Of a stretch of DNA of 64,000 nt, positions 35,204 to 43,656 are shown in pieces (the stretch's first letter is position 1; each line of letters starts with the position of its first letter). The notes below the pieces were generated by a model. It saw nothing but the letters and a program-made list of their open reading frames with translations. It made no database searches and was not told the origin of the DNA. This DNA is from an uncultured Pseudomonadota bacterium (GTDB lineage: Bacteria; Bdellovibrionota_B; Oligoflexia; Oligoflexales; CAIYRB01). The position numbers were made by a program, and so were the translations under genes. Location of the stretch: positions 1 through 64,000 of the forward strand of contig CAIYRB010000145.1 in the NCBI GenBank assembly GCA_903928445.1. The letters are read 5' to 3'.

Positions 35204-35224
35204 TGTTGGACTCCTCCTCTAAAC

Positions 35225-35659
35225 TTAATTGGCCTCGGCTAAGTTGCCATCGACGGGTAGTGGCTGCGACCTCGCGATGATACCGGCCTTGGCCAAGCTG
35301 TTGACTCGGGACACCAAGTTAGGGAGCGGGCTGCTTTTACAGAAAACGTCTACCGCCGCTTTGGGCAGGGCAACGCCCGGAGCGTGTGTCGTCTCGTCGG
35401 CCGCCAGTAGCACGGGCAGCCCTGGGAAAAAAGCCCGGGCGTATTCGACGATTTCGCGTCCTTGCAGCGGCCCAATCAGGGTATCGGCCAGGAGCACGTC
35501 GCAGTCGCCAAGATAGCCGATGGAACCTAGGTCCGCTAAGGTACGTTTAGTGATGACCTCAATACCCGAGGCGGCCGCAAGGGTGGCAAAGCTGCGGCTA
35601 AAATCGAGATCCTCGCTCATGAACAGGACTTTGATCCTTGGGCGCATGGAATTAGGCAT
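35225..35659 (-). CDS. Stand-alone response-regulator receiver domain protein
   Basis: 144 residues, one CheY-like domain: IKVLFMSEDLDFSRSFATLA (acidic ED pair), CDVLLADTLIGPLQGREIVE with the phospho-acceptor Asp in LLAD, LPVLLAADETTHA (switch Thr/Ser region) and VDVFCKSSPLPNLVSRVNSL with the conserved Lys. It has no output domain, so it must act through a partner; the 68-residue protein behind it is the obvious candidate. No histidine kinase is in the window. GGAGG precedes the start by 5 bases. Confidence 0.82.
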   Translation of the reverse strand: MPNSMRPRIKVLFMSEDLDFSRSFATLAAASGIEVITKRTLADLGSIGYLGDCDVLLADTLIGPLQGREIVEYARAFFPGLPVLLAADETTHAPGVALPKAAVDVFCKSSPLPNLVSRVNSLAKAGIIARSQPLPVDGNLAEAN

Positions 35660-35929
35660 GGGGGCCTCCGATACTTTAACGATGGGACGAGATGCTGTTT
35701 ACCCATAGTAAGTAAAAAGCAGCGATGGTCAAGGCACTAGCCAATTGTGATTGTACGCTAAATCCGCTGGTGCCCGGTAAAATTCTTATAGCCCCCTGAA
35801 ATCCAAGTGATTATAGATGGTTGTTTAGACTCGGGTGGACTGCGGCGGAGGCTCAGGTAAAAAAAGCTGGGCGTGGACATTAAGTGGCCGTATACCTCAT
35901 GCAACTCATCCTTTTTTGCGGAGCTTTTC

Positions 35930-37453
35930 ATGAAAAGTGTGGTTGCTCTACTCGTCAGCGCCTTTACTTTCATCTCGTTTAACGCTCAGGCCGGCATCAG
36001 GACCGACGACTCTGCGAACCAGTTGGTGGTTGCGGCGGAGCATCCGACGGCGGCGTTGGTGCTTTTTCCAGGCGCCTATCTCGACCCGAAGCAATATAGC
36101 GCCTTGGCCGAGGCCATCGTCTTGCGTTCGTCGGGGGAGGTTGCGGTGTTTGTGCCGCACTTCACCGGCAAGATTGCAAACCCCATCGAAGCCCAGGGCC
36201 GCGTTCAGGCAGCCATCGACTTTCTTCGCAGTGAAGGCGTTGCGCAGCCCAACACCAGGGTTTTTGTCGGCGGCCATTCTGAGGGTGGCATCATCGCCAC
36301 TTTGGTGCCAGAGGCATTAAAGCTGCCAGGCTTGATTCTACTTGGTAGTTATCTGCCACATACGATCGTGATCGGCAAGCAGCTTAGCACCTATCCTATC
36401 CCGACGTTAACCCTAGGCGGCGAGCTCGATGGCTTGACCGGCCTGAACTACTTGGCGCGGGAATTTGCCACGCTGCAGCTTTTGGCTGCCAAGGATGCCG
36501 GCGTTTTTGGCAGCAAACCGGTCGTGGTGCTGCCAGGAGTTAGCCACATGCAGTTTGCTGATGGCGCGGCGCTTCAGGGTGACAGTATCAAGCCGGAGCA
36601 AAGTTTAACCGCCTCGCATCAGGCCATGGCCGAAGTCATCGTCGACTTTATGGCGCTACAGACTCGACTATCTAGCGTTGAGTCTCAAGTCGCGCTGAAG
36701 GCCTTAAAGGGGCAGGTTGTGGCCACGCAGTCGCTGCTGCTGCCTTACGCACTGGCCTCTAGTGCCGAACCTAAAGTCTGCAGCGATCTGCAAAAAGCCG
36801 CCACTGTATGGGTCGATGCCCAAGCATGGGGCCATATTAACATCGAATCAAAGATCTACCGGCATGGATCTGAGGATCTGGCTTTTATCTTGGATAAGTC
36901 CTCGGTCGCGCAAGATGGCCAGTTTTATGCCTTGCACCTGCCGATGTTGATCGACGACGAGGTCGATGTTGCCGACATCTCAACGGATCACTTCCTGTCA
37001 CCGCGTTCCCTCTTTTGCAAAATGCGTTCAGCCGCCAAATTGGCCGAGGAAACAGGATTTGCCGTGCAACACTCTGGTCTAAACTGCGCCGAGCTCAATG
37101 CTAAGGTGATTGTCGATACGCTAGCGACGCTGACCAATCCGCAGCAGCGAGCACGCTTGGCAGCGAAATACGGCGATGTTTCCACTTGGACATCGGTGAG
37201 CACGAGCGACGACACGGCTCATTCACTGCAACTAGGTCCGTTGCGCATTCGCAGCGAAAGGGAACGTATTGGTCCGAAATGGGTGTTCGGCGGTTTCAGC
37301 TTTGGCAAGTCTACGGACAATGCATGGCATCTAGACACGGTTGAGCTGGTGACGGGTAACGAGGCATTAGGGAAATTCGCTGGTGCCAACTACTGTAAGG
37401 TGATCGCTCCAGCCCGCGTCGTCGAATGGGCCACGGTATTTGGCTTGAAGTAA
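35930..37453 (+). CDS. Secreted alpha/beta hydrolase
   Basis: 507 residues from the ATG at 35930 (GGAG 6 bases upstream), which gives a signal peptide MKSVVALLVSAFTFISFNAQAG. The hydrolase core runs over residues about 30-240: ALVLFPGAYLDPKQYSALAE, VFVPHFTGKI, the nucleophile elbow VGGHSEGGIIATLV, then TLGGELDGLTG and PGVSHMQF with acid and histidine. The last 250 residues form an unassigned domain with several Cys (AEPKVCSDLQ, SLFCKM, LNCAEL, NYCKVI). It may be an esterase or lipase acting outside the cytoplasm. Substrate unknown. Confidence 0.8.
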   Translation: MKSVVALLVSAFTFISFNAQAGIRTDDSANQLVVAAEHPTAALVLFPGAYLDPKQYSALAEAIVLRSSGEVAVFVPHFTGKIANPIEAQGRVQAAIDFLRSEGVAQPNTRVFVGGHSEGGIIATLVPEALKLPGLILLGSYLPHTIVIGKQLSTYPIPTLTLGGELDGLTGLNYLAREFATLQLLAAKDAGVFGSKPVVVLPGVSHMQFADGAALQGDSIKPEQSLTASHQAMAEVIVDFMALQTRLSSVESQVALKALKGQVVATQSLLLPYALASSAEPKVCSDLQKAATVWVDAQAWGHINIESKIYRHGSEDLAFILDKSSVAQDGQFYALHLPMLIDDEVDVADISTDHFLSPRSLFCKMRSAAKLAEETGFAVQHSGLNCAELNAKVIVDTLATLTNPQQRARLAAKYGDVSTWTSVSTSDDTAHSLQLGPLRIRSERERIGPKWVFGGFSFGKSTDNAWHLDTVELVTGNEALGKFAGANYCKVIAPARVVEWATVFGLK

Positions 37454-37472
37454 GTTAAAATCTGCCGCCGCG

Positions 37473-37500
37473 GGACCGCTAGCTTTAAGGTTAGCGGTCC
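37473..37500. terminator. Possible hairpin terminator between convergent genes
   Basis: GGACCGCTA (37473-37481) and TAGCGGTCC (37492-37500) form a perfect 9-bp stem with a 10-base loop. It sits between the ends of the hydrolase and the GH5 genes and overlaps the last codons of the latter. There is no long T-run on either side, so efficiency is uncertain. Confidence 0.45.
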
Positions 37501-39137
37501 AGCAGCGGCTTCAACAATTTCAGCTTGTCTTGGTTTAGTGCTCGCCAGCTGGAGTCTGAGTAGAGGCCGCCGGTGTCCCCAGAGTTTTGGTTCATGGCCC
37601 AATAGAAGAAGTTGGGGATGTTTTTTTGTTGGATATACGCAACGAAAGCATCGTTCCAAGTCTTGTCGAGGCCGACGTAGGTGCCGCCGAATTCGCCGAA
37701 GGCGAGGCAATAGCCCTGGTCTTTTAAGTAGCCAAAGTGCTCATCCCAGATCGCCGCCATATTGCCAGGGAAGCCAGGGACATTGAAGTAGGACTGGCTG
37801 TATACCGAGGGCCCGTAAACATGCGGCGAAAATACCAGGCGTGACTGGGGAATATGTGGGGCGTTGGTCGCGGCTTCAAACAGGTTTTCGCCCCAAAAAG
37901 GGTTGTTGGTCGTTTTGCTGTCTTTGCCGCCAATACCCTCCATAAACACCAGAATGTTCGGGTTGGTTTTGAGGACGGTCTCAGCACCACGGCTAGCCAT
38001 TCCAAGCCAGTCGTTCCAGCTGAGTCCAAAGGGCTCATTAAATAGATCGATTCCAATGACGTTGCTGTGGGCTTTGGCGATGGTGGCAAGAGTCTGTAGG
38101 TCCTTTTGCCATTTATCCTCAGTATAGGTTGCACATCCCGAAGCCGCGACACCAGGCCCTGGTTTGTCGGTGAAGTAGCGGTTTTTACCGCAGTTATGCA
38201 TATCCAAGAGGACTAGCATACCCTTGGACGCAGTGTAAGTTAAGAAGTGATCGATTTCTTCGGGGATCGATTTAAAGCCATCGAAGGCTGGTGTCGTCGG
38301 GTCTAGTGACTCAGGTGCAAGTGGTAGGCGCCATGCATTAAATCCGAGCGATGCCATCTCGTCGATGAAGCTCTCCATGCTGCGACCGGTCCAAAGGCCG
38401 GCTAATTTTAGGCTGATATTGGTTTGTCCCGAAGAATCCGGACTAGCACCCTCAAGGCCAAACCAGTTGACCCCTTTGACGATGATTTTGTTGCCACGGT
38501 TGTAGATGTCTCCGCCTTGGATATAGAACGATTGGTTGCGATTGACGCAGTAACCGCCGACGTCGTCAAAGCCCGACTTAACACGGCCATCAGCGCCGAA
38601 GCATTTTGCCGAAGGCTCAAGACCTCCGGTCGCGGGGTCGGGTCCGCTTGGCAGCGGGTTGGTGGCAGGGGTGTTAGGGGGAGTGTTAGCGGGAGTGCCG
38701 CCCGCATTGGCTGTTGGTGTGGTTTGGTTCATCTTGCAAATTGCAATGTTGGTTTTGAATTCCGGCGTGTTGATCAAGTAGTCGCGCTTCGTCGCGTCAT
38801 CACAGGCTCTATATAAGGCGGTGCCAGCAGCGTCGGTATAACTAAGAGAGATATGGTAAGTACCTTGCGCGACCATCACACTGGGGTTGGATGAGGCGTC
38901 GGCCTTAAACTGATCACGGCGAAAGGTCTGCGCCACAGTCTTGTGGTCGCCGTCGATGCGTTGCAAGGAGATTGCAACGTTCGCCCAGTCAGGATCGCCG
39001 GCTGCAGCTTTATAGTCTGCGATCTTAAAGGCGCTGAGATAAGTGCCGGTCCCAGGTCGCCCAATTTTATTGGTGGTATGGCAACCAACGATGCCGGCGC
39101 TAAGGCTAGATAGGAAATAAAACAGGTTTACTCGCAT
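37491..39137 (-). CDS. Secreted GH5 cellulase-type lipoprotein
   Basis: 548 residues from the ATG at 39137 (AGGAGA 5 bases upstream). The lipobox is SAGIVGC. A first domain (about 20-135) of unknown type and a Pro/Thr/Asn-rich linker precede the GH5 TIM barrel (from about 200): VKGVNWFGLEG, LGFNAWRLPLAPESL, MLVLLDMHNCG, VIGIDLFNEPFGLSW with the acid/base Glu in NEP, VFSPHVYGPS and the nucleophile Glu in CLAFGEFGGTYVG, then NFFYWAMNQNSGDTGG. This is the pattern of endo-beta-1,4-glucanases. Lipid anchoring would keep it at the cell surface. Divergent from the GH5 gene at 39555. Confidence 0.92.
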   Translation of the reverse strand: MRVNLFYFLSSLSAGIVGCHTTNKIGRPGTGTYLSAFKIADYKAAAGDPDWANVAISLQRIDGDHKTVAQTFRRDQFKADASSNPSVMVAQGTYHISLSYTDAAGTALYRACDDATKRDYLINTPEFKTNIAICKMNQTTPTANAGGTPANTPPNTPATNPLPSGPDPATGGLEPSAKCFGADGRVKSGFDDVGGYCVNRNQSFYIQGGDIYNRGNKIIVKGVNWFGLEGASPDSSGQTNISLKLAGLWTGRSMESFIDEMASLGFNAWRLPLAPESLDPTTPAFDGFKSIPEEIDHFLTYTASKGMLVLLDMHNCGKNRYFTDKPGPGVAASGCATYTEDKWQKDLQTLATIAKAHSNVIGIDLFNEPFGLSWNDWLGMASRGAETVLKTNPNILVFMEGIGGKDSKTTNNPFWGENLFEAATNAPHIPQSRLVFSPHVYGPSVYSQSYFNVPGFPGNMAAIWDEHFGYLKDQGYCLAFGEFGGTYVGLDKTWNDAFVAYIQQKNIPNFFYWAMNQNSGDTGGLYSDSSWRALNQDKLKLLKPLLDR

Positions 39138-39554
39138 GCTATCTCCTGCTTGGCATCTGCTGTAAGTCGCAATCTGGTCGGATTCCACATGCGCGTCGAA
39201 TTAAACATTAAGCAAGGGTCGTGCCGATTTGATGATGCAAAGTAAGTGCTCATAAATAATCAAAAAAATATCTGATCAGGGGTCGATTTGGGCGCGCGTT
39301 GCGCATCGGATGCTCGCTCGTATGTCCAATGCACAGGCATTGTCTAATCTATCGACAGTTCATTTCATTCGACGTTGCACCAGTGTGGCCGAAGGCGATT
39401 CCTGCAATAGACCTTTGTCAAGTTGACTCTAGGTCTGCTACAATCACTGATAGACCGATTTTTTAAAATATTAGACCGCGCTGATGAAGCGCCTGGGCGT
39501 GGCTGTGCCACATTGCTCGGCTGCAGAATCTGCGTCTCATTAGGGGAAAGCCAC
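39138..39554. other. Divergent intergenic region between two GH5 genes
   Basis: About 420 AT-rich bases shared by the promoters of the two hydrolase genes. One good rightward promoter is visible (39415-39444). A leftward one is not clear. An in-frame extension of the right gene covers part of this region but lacks a ribosome site. Confidence 0.45.
39415..39444 (+). promoter_or_regulatory. Putative sigma70 promoter of the mannanase-like gene
   Basis: TTGTCA (39415-39420), 18-base spacer, TACAAT (39439-39444), each matching 5 of 6 consensus bases. Transcription would start near 39451, leaving a leader of about 100 bases before the ATG at 39555. Confidence 0.6.
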
Positions 39555-40856
39555 ATGCGCAACATGTTCCTACCTTATTTGGCCTTATGCCTTTTTTCGG
39601 CTGCAACCCTCGCGGCTCCTGCCTTTGCTGCTGTCCCCGTGGTACCCCCGTCTGAGCATTCGGTGGAAAGAAATGCAGCCCCACAGGCACGGATCGCATC
39701 TTCCGTGGAATCGGGTTATGTTTCAACCAATGGCACGCAATTCTTCTTGGATGGCCAGCCCTTCTATTTTCAGGGCTCAAACTTCTATCGTTTGGGCCTC
39801 ATTGATCGTCAGACCGACAACGAAGTCTACGACATCATGCGTCAGTATAATGAACGTGGCATCCGCGTCGTTCGCATTTGGGGCTTTTCCTGTGGTGATC
39901 AGAGCAGGCAGGCGATGCTCAAAAGCGTTAGCAAAGACGCAGCGACCTACGATGAGGGCGCACTTCGCCGCCTAGACTTGGCGATCGATGCAGCCCGCAC
40001 TTATGGACTAAAGGTCATACTTCCCTTGGTGAATTACCAAGCTGAGTACTGTTCGATGAGTTGGTGGGTCAAGCAGGTGACTGGCGACAGCGATCTTCAC
40101 CAGTTCTATTCCGACCCGTTCGTCCGCAAGGCATTTAAACACCACATCGCCACCTTACTCCGCCGCGAAAACACCATTTATCAAGCGCATCGCGGCGAAC
40201 ATCGAAGCTACAGCGATGATCCGACGATCATGGCCATCGAGTTGACCAACGAGCTGCACACCGAGGATGACTACGAATTAAGCCACGGCGGGACACCAGG
40301 TGATTTGGTCTACCACTGGCTTGCTGAGATGTCGCAGCACGTGCGCTCACTGGACCGAAACCATCTGATTTCGAGCGGCGAAGAAGGCTACAAAGCGAGT
40401 CCATCGACCCAGGAGGAAGCCTCCAAGCACCCCTGGCTGTCAAACGGCAGAAAGGGCATCGACTTTTCCCGGAATTTGAGCCTCGCGACGATCGATTTTG
40501 CCACCATCCATCCCTATCCGGGCAACTGGGGCATTCCGTCCAGCGATATCGACTGGTTTCTAACAAACTTCATCACCGACCGGGCCAACATAGCCCACGG
40601 TATGGGCAAACCGATCGTTTTAGAAGAAACCGGGTTTAGCTTTCACGAAAATCCGCACCTAGGCTACATAGAAAATCCAGGCAAATATATGGCCATGATG
40701 TACAAGACCGCGAACAAGGCCGGCTACGCTGGTACCATGGCCTGGGAGGTGGTGCCGCCGGGTAGCGAGATCGGTGATTACGTCTTCGATTTCAATTCGC
40801 CGATTGCGCTAAGCATCTTTCAGCAGATTGGTTATATGTCTAAGCGTCAGCCGTAG
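39555..40856 (+). CDS. Secreted GH5 mannanase-type glycoside hydrolase
   Basis: 433 residues from the ATG at 39555 (AGGGGAAAG upstream), giving a signal peptide MFLPYLALCLFSAATLAAPA. Barrel features: FFLDGQPFYFQGSNFYRL, GIRVVRIWGFSCGD, LKVILPLVNYQAEY, TIMAIELTNELHTEDDYE with the acid/base Glu in NE, FATIHPYPGNWG and the nucleophile Glu in PIVLEETGFSFH, then AGTMAWEVVPPGSE. This resembles endo-beta-1,4-mannanases of subfamily GH5_7 more than cellulases; the exact substrate is inference. Divergent from the cellulase-type gene. Confidence 0.9.
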   Translation: MRNMFLPYLALCLFSAATLAAPAFAAVPVVPPSEHSVERNAAPQARIASSVESGYVSTNGTQFFLDGQPFYFQGSNFYRLGLIDRQTDNEVYDIMRQYNERGIRVVRIWGFSCGDQSRQAMLKSVSKDAATYDEGALRRLDLAIDAARTYGLKVILPLVNYQAEYCSMSWWVKQVTGDSDLHQFYSDPFVRKAFKHHIATLLRRENTIYQAHRGEHRSYSDDPTIMAIELTNELHTEDDYELSHGGTPGDLVYHWLAEMSQHVRSLDRNHLISSGEEGYKASPSTQEEASKHPWLSNGRKGIDFSRNLSLATIDFATIHPYPGNWGIPSSDIDWFLTNFITDRANIAHGMGKPIVLEETGFSFHENPHLGYIENPGKYMAMMYKTANKAGYAGTMAWEVVPPGSEIGDYVFDFNSPIALSIFQQIGYMSKRQP

Positions 40857-41259
40857 GATTAAGGCGGGCGGGGCAGTGGTGACTGACTAGTATGGCTATG
40901 GGCGTGCTCCTTCGAGTCTACGACCCATAGGATATTGCTATTTGAATGAGTCTTCAATTCGGTGCTTCTGTCGCGCGTTGATTGGCCCTTGAGCATTGGA
41001 TCAGTGGGTCACATGAAAAATATCAGAGCTCTGCGGCCTGACTAAGGAGTTGGCGGTGTCCTGTTTTTTTGTTTAAGGACTAGACGATGCTATAGGCGCG
41101 GGATTACGACGCGCTGCGGATTGATCGCTAAATGGAATGAAAAAGGTTAGTTACAAGCGAGCATTGGCTGGGCTTTAGCGGGGAAGAATTGGCATGGAGC
41201 ATGCATCAAAGTGAATGCGTGAGTTCCTCCTTACCTCCTTTGATGAGCCTGGTCAGCCT

Positions 41260-41322
41260 TTAGTGGATTGACTGGGCTCAGCTTTTTTGGGGTGGGTTGT
41301 TTAGTTTGGATGGCCTGAGGGC
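41260..41322. repeat. 63-bp imperfect direct repeat, left copy
   Basis: Starts TTAGTGGATTGA and ends GTTTAGTTTGGATGGCC-TGAGGGC. Aligns without gaps to 43594-43656 with 6 mismatches in 63 by my count. The second half is perfectly conserved. The copies are in the same orientation and bracket the antitoxin-like gene pair and a truncated ADP-ribosylglycohydrolase. Confidence 0.8.
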
Positions 41323-41755
41323 CAGGTGAGGGCCAAACTTTTTATCGAACGCGGTTGATGCTGACGACGTTGGACGCCTCAGATAGGAACGTGGCACCTT
41401 ATAGTAGACTTCGCCAATATGCTAGATGTTCACCTGGGCGATGGGGCACCCCTCCAGAGGCAGGCAATGAGGCTTGCAGTATGCCTATGTAGCCCGCTCG
41501 GGATGAACAGGCCGGTCGATGCAACCGCGGAGATTTTCGGTGAGCAAGGTTCTCTGGACCTGGACACATCGACTTTGTGGCTGAAATAGGGCCGTGCGGC
41601 CAGAGGGGGGTCTGAACAACGATCAATGCCCCTCAGCGTTCCGGGATATACACTACTGTCGAATCGTTGGACATTGCTTTGGATTGCAACTATCTAATAA
41701 TATTAACGATAGGCTCGCATCTTGCTCCGGCTGGCATTTTGCATGGGTGAAGTGA

Positions 41756-41786
41756 ATTCGGAAAAATATAATGAATTTTTCGGAAT
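41756..41786. promoter_or_regulatory. Operator overlapping -10 box of the antitoxin-like operon
   Basis: ATTCGGAAAAAT (41756-41767) and ATTTTTCGGAAT (41775-41786) form an inverted repeat with one mismatched pair around a 7-base centre; TTCGGAA is also repeated directly. A perfect TATAAT (41767-41772) lies inside. This overlap of operator and -10 is typical of autoregulated toxin-antitoxin promoters. The first gene starts at 41832. Confidence 0.6.
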
Positions 41787-41831
41787 CTTGTGTTAAGTTT
41801 TTCACTGCCGTGCCGATAAGGAGATGTGCCC

Positions 41832-42245
41832 ATGGAGACCATTACCGAAACCGAGCGACTGAAGGAGCCGTCGAAAATGTCAGCGAAGCAGCTCGCCCGG
41901 CAGTTTACTGGTAAAGATCTGATTGTTCATTGCACGGAGATCCTAAGCATTCGTCCAACGATGTTGGCGGGACTTCTCGACGTCACGGAAAGAACGCTGA
42001 CCAATTGGGCCGATCTTGCCGAAGCGATCCCTAATCAAGGAAAGTTTGACCGCCTCCGCACTCTCTATGCCATCGTCTGCCTAGCCCAGGAGGCCGGCAT
42101 AAAAGGGCGTGTGATCTTGAACCTTTTGAACGAGTCTATCCCAGATGACCAGGATCAGAAGTCGCTCTTATACTACGTCGTTGACGAACCAAACAATAAA
42201 CTGGTTCCTGCGGTTGCCTCGCAAGTGATTGCGTCATTTAAATAA
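41832..42245 (+). CDS. Antitoxin-like DNA-binding protein (Xre/MbcA/ParS-like)
   Basis: 137 residues from the ATG at 41832, with AAGGAG 8 bases upstream. The central part LSIRPTMLAGLLDVTERTLT-NWADLAEAIP reads as a helix-turn-helix of the kind found in Xre-MbcA-ParS antitoxins. FDRLRTLYAIVCLAQEAGIK follows, and the C-terminal segment LLNESIPDDQDQKSLLYYVV takes the position of the toxin-binding DUF2384-like part. A palindromic operator overlaps its -10 box. The next gene (42262) would be the partner, but it does not look like the usual RES or ParT toxin. Assignment by pattern only. Confidence 0.65.
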   Translation: METITETERLKEPSKMSAKQLARQFTGKDLIVHCTEILSIRPTMLAGLLDVTERTLTNWADLAEAIPNQGKFDRLRTLYAIVCLAQEAGIKGRVILNLLNESIPDDQDQKSLLYYVVDEPNNKLVPAVASQVIASFK

Positions 42246-42261
42246 TTGCAGGGGAAGAAGC

Positions 42262-43005
42262 GTGGAGCCGACTACCTGGGAAGACTTCAGCACCCTGTCT
42301 GATTACCAGCGGTGGGTTGAGGCTGGTGGAAATCGCCAGAACAAATTCACATTCAAAGTCGGTGTCTTTGACAAGAATCGATTCTCTTTTGACCAACTGG
42401 GCCACTTCTTTCACGCCTTCGTCCCTGATCCACCAGCGGATAAAAAGGCGGGGGCAGTAGTTTCGGTGTTGGGCATTCATACGCACAACTCCGTGATGCT
42501 ATCGGCGGAGAATTTTTTCGAAGCCCCAAAGGCATTCGTTCGCCAAGGCGATATCTTTGAACACCTCGAAGACGCTGGATTTCCTGTGACGACGATATAT
42601 TCGCCTACGCATTGGGTTGTGTTAAGTCAGACGTGTACTACTGACCACGATGTGTTTTGCTCGGTCGCCCCAGCCTTTGCTGAACACGAACTTTTGCCGC
42701 TCCTTGACCTGCTGGGCGTCAAGAAGCCGAACCCACCCGATGCCGTCCGCAATAACAGGAAGCCTAGGCTTTTGGCGATGCCGCCTAGCGACCTTTTGAC
42801 ACAAGACTCTCGCCTGATTGTCGACCTTGGGCAGACTTTCACCATGGAAAGCAAGAAACTCAAAGCAAACGCTCCCAAGGCCAGTCTCACCTTTCCGGGG
42901 AACGCCTACCTGTCGTGTCGAATGGCTATGTTCTTGTTCCGTGATGTACTGGGTTGGGACGATGGACGTCTGACAAAGGCATTTCAACCAGCCCCTAGCA
43001 AATAG
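42262..43005 (+). CDS. Unknown partner of the antitoxin-like gene
   Basis: 247 residues from a GTG at 42262 (AGGGGAAG upstream), 16 bases after the previous stop. Soluble, mixed alpha/beta. Visible segments: DYQRWVEAGGNRQNKFTFKV, GIHTHNSVMLSAENFF, HWVVLSQTCTTDHDVFCSVA, MPPSDLLTQDSRLIVDLGQT, and FPGNAYLSCRMAMFLFRDVLG. The LSQTCT--D...V-VAP stretch resembles a motif I recall in uncharacterised proteins with an ilTQtCDi strand. No RES, ART or nuclease motif is apparent. Placement behind an autoregulated DNA-binding protein suggests an effector or toxin; that is inference. Confidence 0.7.
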   Translation: MEPTTWEDFSTLSDYQRWVEAGGNRQNKFTFKVGVFDKNRFSFDQLGHFFHAFVPDPPADKKAGAVVSVLGIHTHNSVMLSAENFFEAPKAFVRQGDIFEHLEDAGFPVTTIYSPTHWVVLSQTCTTDHDVFCSVAPAFAEHELLPLLDLLGVKKPNPPDAVRNNRKPRLLAMPPSDLLTQDSRLIVDLGQTFTMESKKLKANAPKASLTFPGNAYLSCRMAMFLFRDVLGWDDGRLTKAFQPAPSK

Positions 43006-43085
43006 TGTTTCAGCACTCCCGCGTGCGACAGCAGATTGCGTACGTGGTCGAAATCGCTATCGGTATCTTAGTCGTTGGAACAAAA

Positions 43086-43577
43086 TCATTTGGTGGTGAC
43101 GATCTTCCGCAACTTTCTGACATCGACTGCAATCATGTCCGCAAGTGCAGGTCGGGACTCGCTTCTGCTGATTAAGGCATGAAATCTATCAGATTCCTCG
43201 TTAGGCTGCCGCCAGCTTTGCTGGCGGTGGTTGCCAACACCTCCTTGGTTAACCGCTAGGGCCAACGGCCTCAACTCCCCAGCACCTTCCACCTGTTCGA
43301 CCCAACGCCTTGGGATCGCCTCAATGCCGAGCAGAGTACCTATGATCGCTCCGCAGATGGACCCAGTGGAGTCTGAATCGCCACTATGGCAAACCGCCGC
43401 AAGCACTGCCGCTGAATAGTCGCCTTGGTGCCGAAGAGCACAGAAGATCGCGACTGCCAGAGCTTCTTCAGCGACCCAGCCACCGCCAATGGCAGCGATG
43501 CAATCGTGGTCAGGAAGACCGCAGTCGACCAGATCGAGTGCTTGATAGACCTTGCCGAGAGTGCCTTGGCTGGAACG
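43086..43577 (-). pseudogene. N-terminally truncated ADP-ribosylglycohydrolase
   Basis: Open from 43577 to the stop at 43086, about 163 codons, with an in-frame stop at 43578-43580. It encodes the C-terminal half of a DraG-type enzyme: [50 protein letters not shown] and [28 protein letters not shown] is the dinuclear-metal motif of the family; the first metal motif in the N-terminal half is missing. The break lies about 14 bases from the right copy of the 63-bp repeat, so the truncation coincides with that boundary. The last 50 residues look unrelated to the family. Confidence 0.8.
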
Positions 43578-43593
43578 CTAGTTCTATAAACAA

Positions 43594-43656
43594 TTAGTGG
43601 ATTGATCGGGCTCAGATTTTTTTAGGTGAGTTGTTTAGTTTGGATGGCCTGAGGGC
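43594..43656. repeat. 63-bp imperfect direct repeat, right copy
   Basis: Partner of 41260-41322. On the reverse strand both copies encode the same peptide end (ALRPSKLNN followed by a stop a few residues later), so the repeat may be the tail of a duplicated gene rather than a recombinase site. It begins about 14 bases beyond the truncated DraG gene. Confidence 0.8.

Larger units (their letters stand above)
40857..41831. other. Long gene-poor stretch at the left edge of an accessory region
   Basis: Almost 1 kb without a convincing gene. It contains the first copy of a 63-bp imperfect repeat (41260-41322) and the promoter/operator of the next gene (41756-41786). The reverse strand of the repeat encodes a short peptide end (LALRPSKLNN.P.KS, stop) that also occurs in the second copy. 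An open frame at about 41360-41588 on the plus strand (...NMLDVHLGDGAPLQ...) may be a decayed gene but matches nothing I know. Confidence 0.5.

Noticed and set aside
41399-41626. 75-residue reverse-strand frame in the accessory gap
   Set aside because: No start signal, no recognisable protein; the opposite strand has an equally plausible decayed frame.
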